Assembly (NCBI RefSeq): GCF_036885195.1
Contig: NZ_CP133656.1
Span: 868,001 to 932,000, forward strand
Direction: 5' to 3'
Source of the DNA: Pectobacterium cacticida
Lineage (GTDB): Bacteria; Pseudomonadota; Gammaproteobacteria; Enterobacterales; Enterobacteriaceae
DNA length: 64,000 nt
Positions 62,814-64,000 of the stretch are shown piece after piece. Both the position numbers and the translations under genes were made by a program. Under the pieces are notes generated by a model. It was not told the origin of the DNA. It worked only from the letters and a program-made list of their open reading frames with translations, and did not search any database. The first letter of the stretch is position 1, and every line of letters starts with the position of its first letter.

Positions 62814-64000
62814 TCGGCAGCCTCGCTATTTTCTAATTCGTTAATAACCTGATTAAACAGCGTGCGCATGCGCTGTTGGCAACCATTTTCCAGGTCGGCC
62901 TCCATTGCCAGACGACGTTCAAAAACGTCATAAACACTTAATTCATTCAGCGTTTCCTTATCCTGTCGGATAATCGCCTGCATACGTTGTTCACGTGCGC
63001 GCCGGAGTCGAAGCACCTCGACAGGCAAGCCCTCGGTCATGGCCTGAATGCGTTTCTGCATGTCGCTCAGGTAATCCTGCGTGTTGAGTTCGATATCCAG
63101 CCATACCGGTTTATCCCCTTGATAGGTTTTGAAAGCGGTGAGCCGCTGCTCAATGTCGCGCAGACTGCCTTTCATCAACAGCATCGGCTGGGTCACGGGG
63201 ATTGGCAGGGTATCTATCTGTATCCGTGGCGGTGTTTTCGACAAATCATCGGCGGTGAAGCTGACCAGACAGACTGATTTCTCACTGTTGAGTTCATCAA
63301 AACTGAGCGGGATGGGGGAACCGCTGTAGCGAATATGCTCACTTTGGGTTACGCGTTGCGGCCGATGAATATGGCCAAGCGCGATATAATCTGCGGGAGG
63401 GAAAGCCTGGGCAGGGAAAGCATCGAGCGTGCCAATATAGATGTCACGCACAGATTCGGAGGCGGTCGCGCCAATGGTCGTCAGGTGCCCGGTTGCAATA
63501 ATCGGTAGCGGCAGGCCGAGTTCATCACGTTTTTGGCAAGCCAGTTGGTAACTGCGCTGGTAGTGCGTCGTAATCGCTTCCTGAAGCGCGAACTGTTTTT
63601 CATCGCCTGATTGCCCGGCTTTGCTAGTGAGCACATCTCGTGGACGCAAATAAGGAATTGCGCAGAGCAGGGCGCCGGGTTGATGCTGACGGTTTTCCAG
63701 TAACAGCACCTGTTGAGCGGGATCATCACTGGCGCTGGCAACGACCTGCGTATTCAGGCAGGCCAGTACATCACGGGATTCGTTTAACATCGCCACCGAG
63801 TCATGGTTTCCACCGAGAATGACAAGCTGGCAGCCTGTTCGCTGTAGTTCAACGACAAAGCGATAGTACATTTCTCGCGCATAGCTAGGGGGGGAACCGT
63901 TATCAAAAATATCCCCCGCGACGATAACAGCGTCGACTTCATGTTGAACCACCTGGGCAATGAGCCAGTGCAGGAAAGCCTGATGTTCCGCGGCGCGGCT
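62810..64000 (-). CDS. sbcD: Exonuclease subunit SbcD (Mre11 family), 5' end outside the window
   Basis: The nuclease subunit of SbcCD. 397 residues of sequence are visible: the gene is open to the right edge, where SRAAEHQAFLHWLIAQ is encoded, so roughly the first 20 residues (with the first metal-binding motif) lie beyond base 64000. Visible metallophosphatase motifs are VIVAGDIFDNGSPPSYA, LGGNHDSVAMLNESRD, ATGHLTT and ALGHIHRPQ. It is co-transcribed with sbcC. Confidence 0.96.
   Translation of the reverse strand, partial: SRAAEHQAFLHWLIAQVVQHEVDAVIVAGDIFDNGSPPSYAREMYYRFVVELQRTGCQLVILGGNHDSVAMLNESRDVLACLNTQVVASASDDPAQQVLLLENRQHQPGALLCAIPYLRPRDVLTSKAGQSGDEKQFALQEAITTHYQRSYQLACQKRDELGLPLPIIATGHLTTIGATASESVRDIYIGTLDAFPAQAFPPADYIALGHIHRPQRVTQSEHIRYSGSPIPLSFDELNSEKSVCLVSFTADDLSKTPPRIQIDTLPIPVTQPMLLMKGSLRDIEQRLTAFKTYQGDKPVWLDIELNTQDYLSDMQKRIQAMTEGLPVEVLRLRRAREQRMQAIIRQDKETLNELSVYDVFERRLAMEADLENGCQQRMRTLFNQVINELENSEAAE

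Noticed and set aside
1..64000. CRISPR arrays, tRNA and rRNA genes
   Set aside because: No regularly spaced repeats, cloverleaf or rRNA sequence was recognised; the integrase has no visible tRNA target.

Overview
The window looks like a chromosomal segment of a soft-rot enterobacterium, most likely Pectobacterium. The housekeeping genes are Enterobacteriaceae-like in sequence and order (map-rpsB-tsf-pyrH-frr-dxr-uppS-cdsA-rseP-bamA-skp-lpxD-fabZ-lpxA-lpxB-rnhB-dnaE-accA). A divergent pair of secreted pectinases, a family PL3 pectate lyase and a PehA-type endopolygalacturonase, is a Pectobacterium hallmark. The genus is inferred from recalled protein similarity; no search was run.

Region 1 (1-26.7 kb) is core genome: the 5' part of glnD, then map, the S2 leader RNA with rpsB-tsf, nucleotide and ribosome-recycling genes, isoprenoid and CDP-diglyceride synthesis, the sigma-E-type envelope block (rseP, bamA, skp), lipid A and fatty acid genes, rnhB, dnaE, accA, a VOC protein, tilS, rof/yaeP, yaeQ and nlpE. 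Several starts are non-ATG (frr, skp and lpxA GTG; cdsA and fabZ TTG; tilS GTG).

Region 2 (26.7-36.1 kb) is mobile DNA around mutS. An intact IS481-family element with a 7-bp target duplication sits in the last codons of mutS and replaces the MutS C-terminus. Upstream of mutS is a decayed island: a frameshifted tyrosine integrase, a complete MazEF/PemIK-like toxin-antitoxin pair with a promoter overlapping a palindrome, a helix-turn-helix gene cut by an IS66 element, that IS66 element (with a nonsense codon in tnpB and no target duplication), and about 720 bp of AT-rich DNA with a small predicted membrane ORF and inverted repeats.

Region 3 (36.1-48.4 kb) is catabolic and accessory: dgoR-dgoK-dgoA-dgoD for D-galactonate with a palindromic operator, a non-DgoT MFS transporter, a 2-hydroxyacid dehydrogenase, a scar of two gene fragments (ISAs1 transposase and MmgE/PrpD-like), yjdM, mltB, and an abgR/abgA/abgT set that lacks abgB.

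Region 4 (48.5-58 kb) is signalling and virulence. A four-gene minus-strand operon resembles siaABCD (PP2C phosphatase, kinase, SiaC partner, diguanylate cyclase), but its phosphatase carries a soluble CBS-like N-terminus instead of membrane segments. It lies beside the pectinase pair. Then come aroL, ppnP and a dCache chemoreceptor with a good sigma-28 promoter.

Region 5 (58-64 kb) is rdgC, sbcC and the 3' part of sbcD. No tRNA, rRNA or CRISPR array was seen. The most interesting unit is the Sia-like partner-switching operon with its soluble CBS phosphatase.
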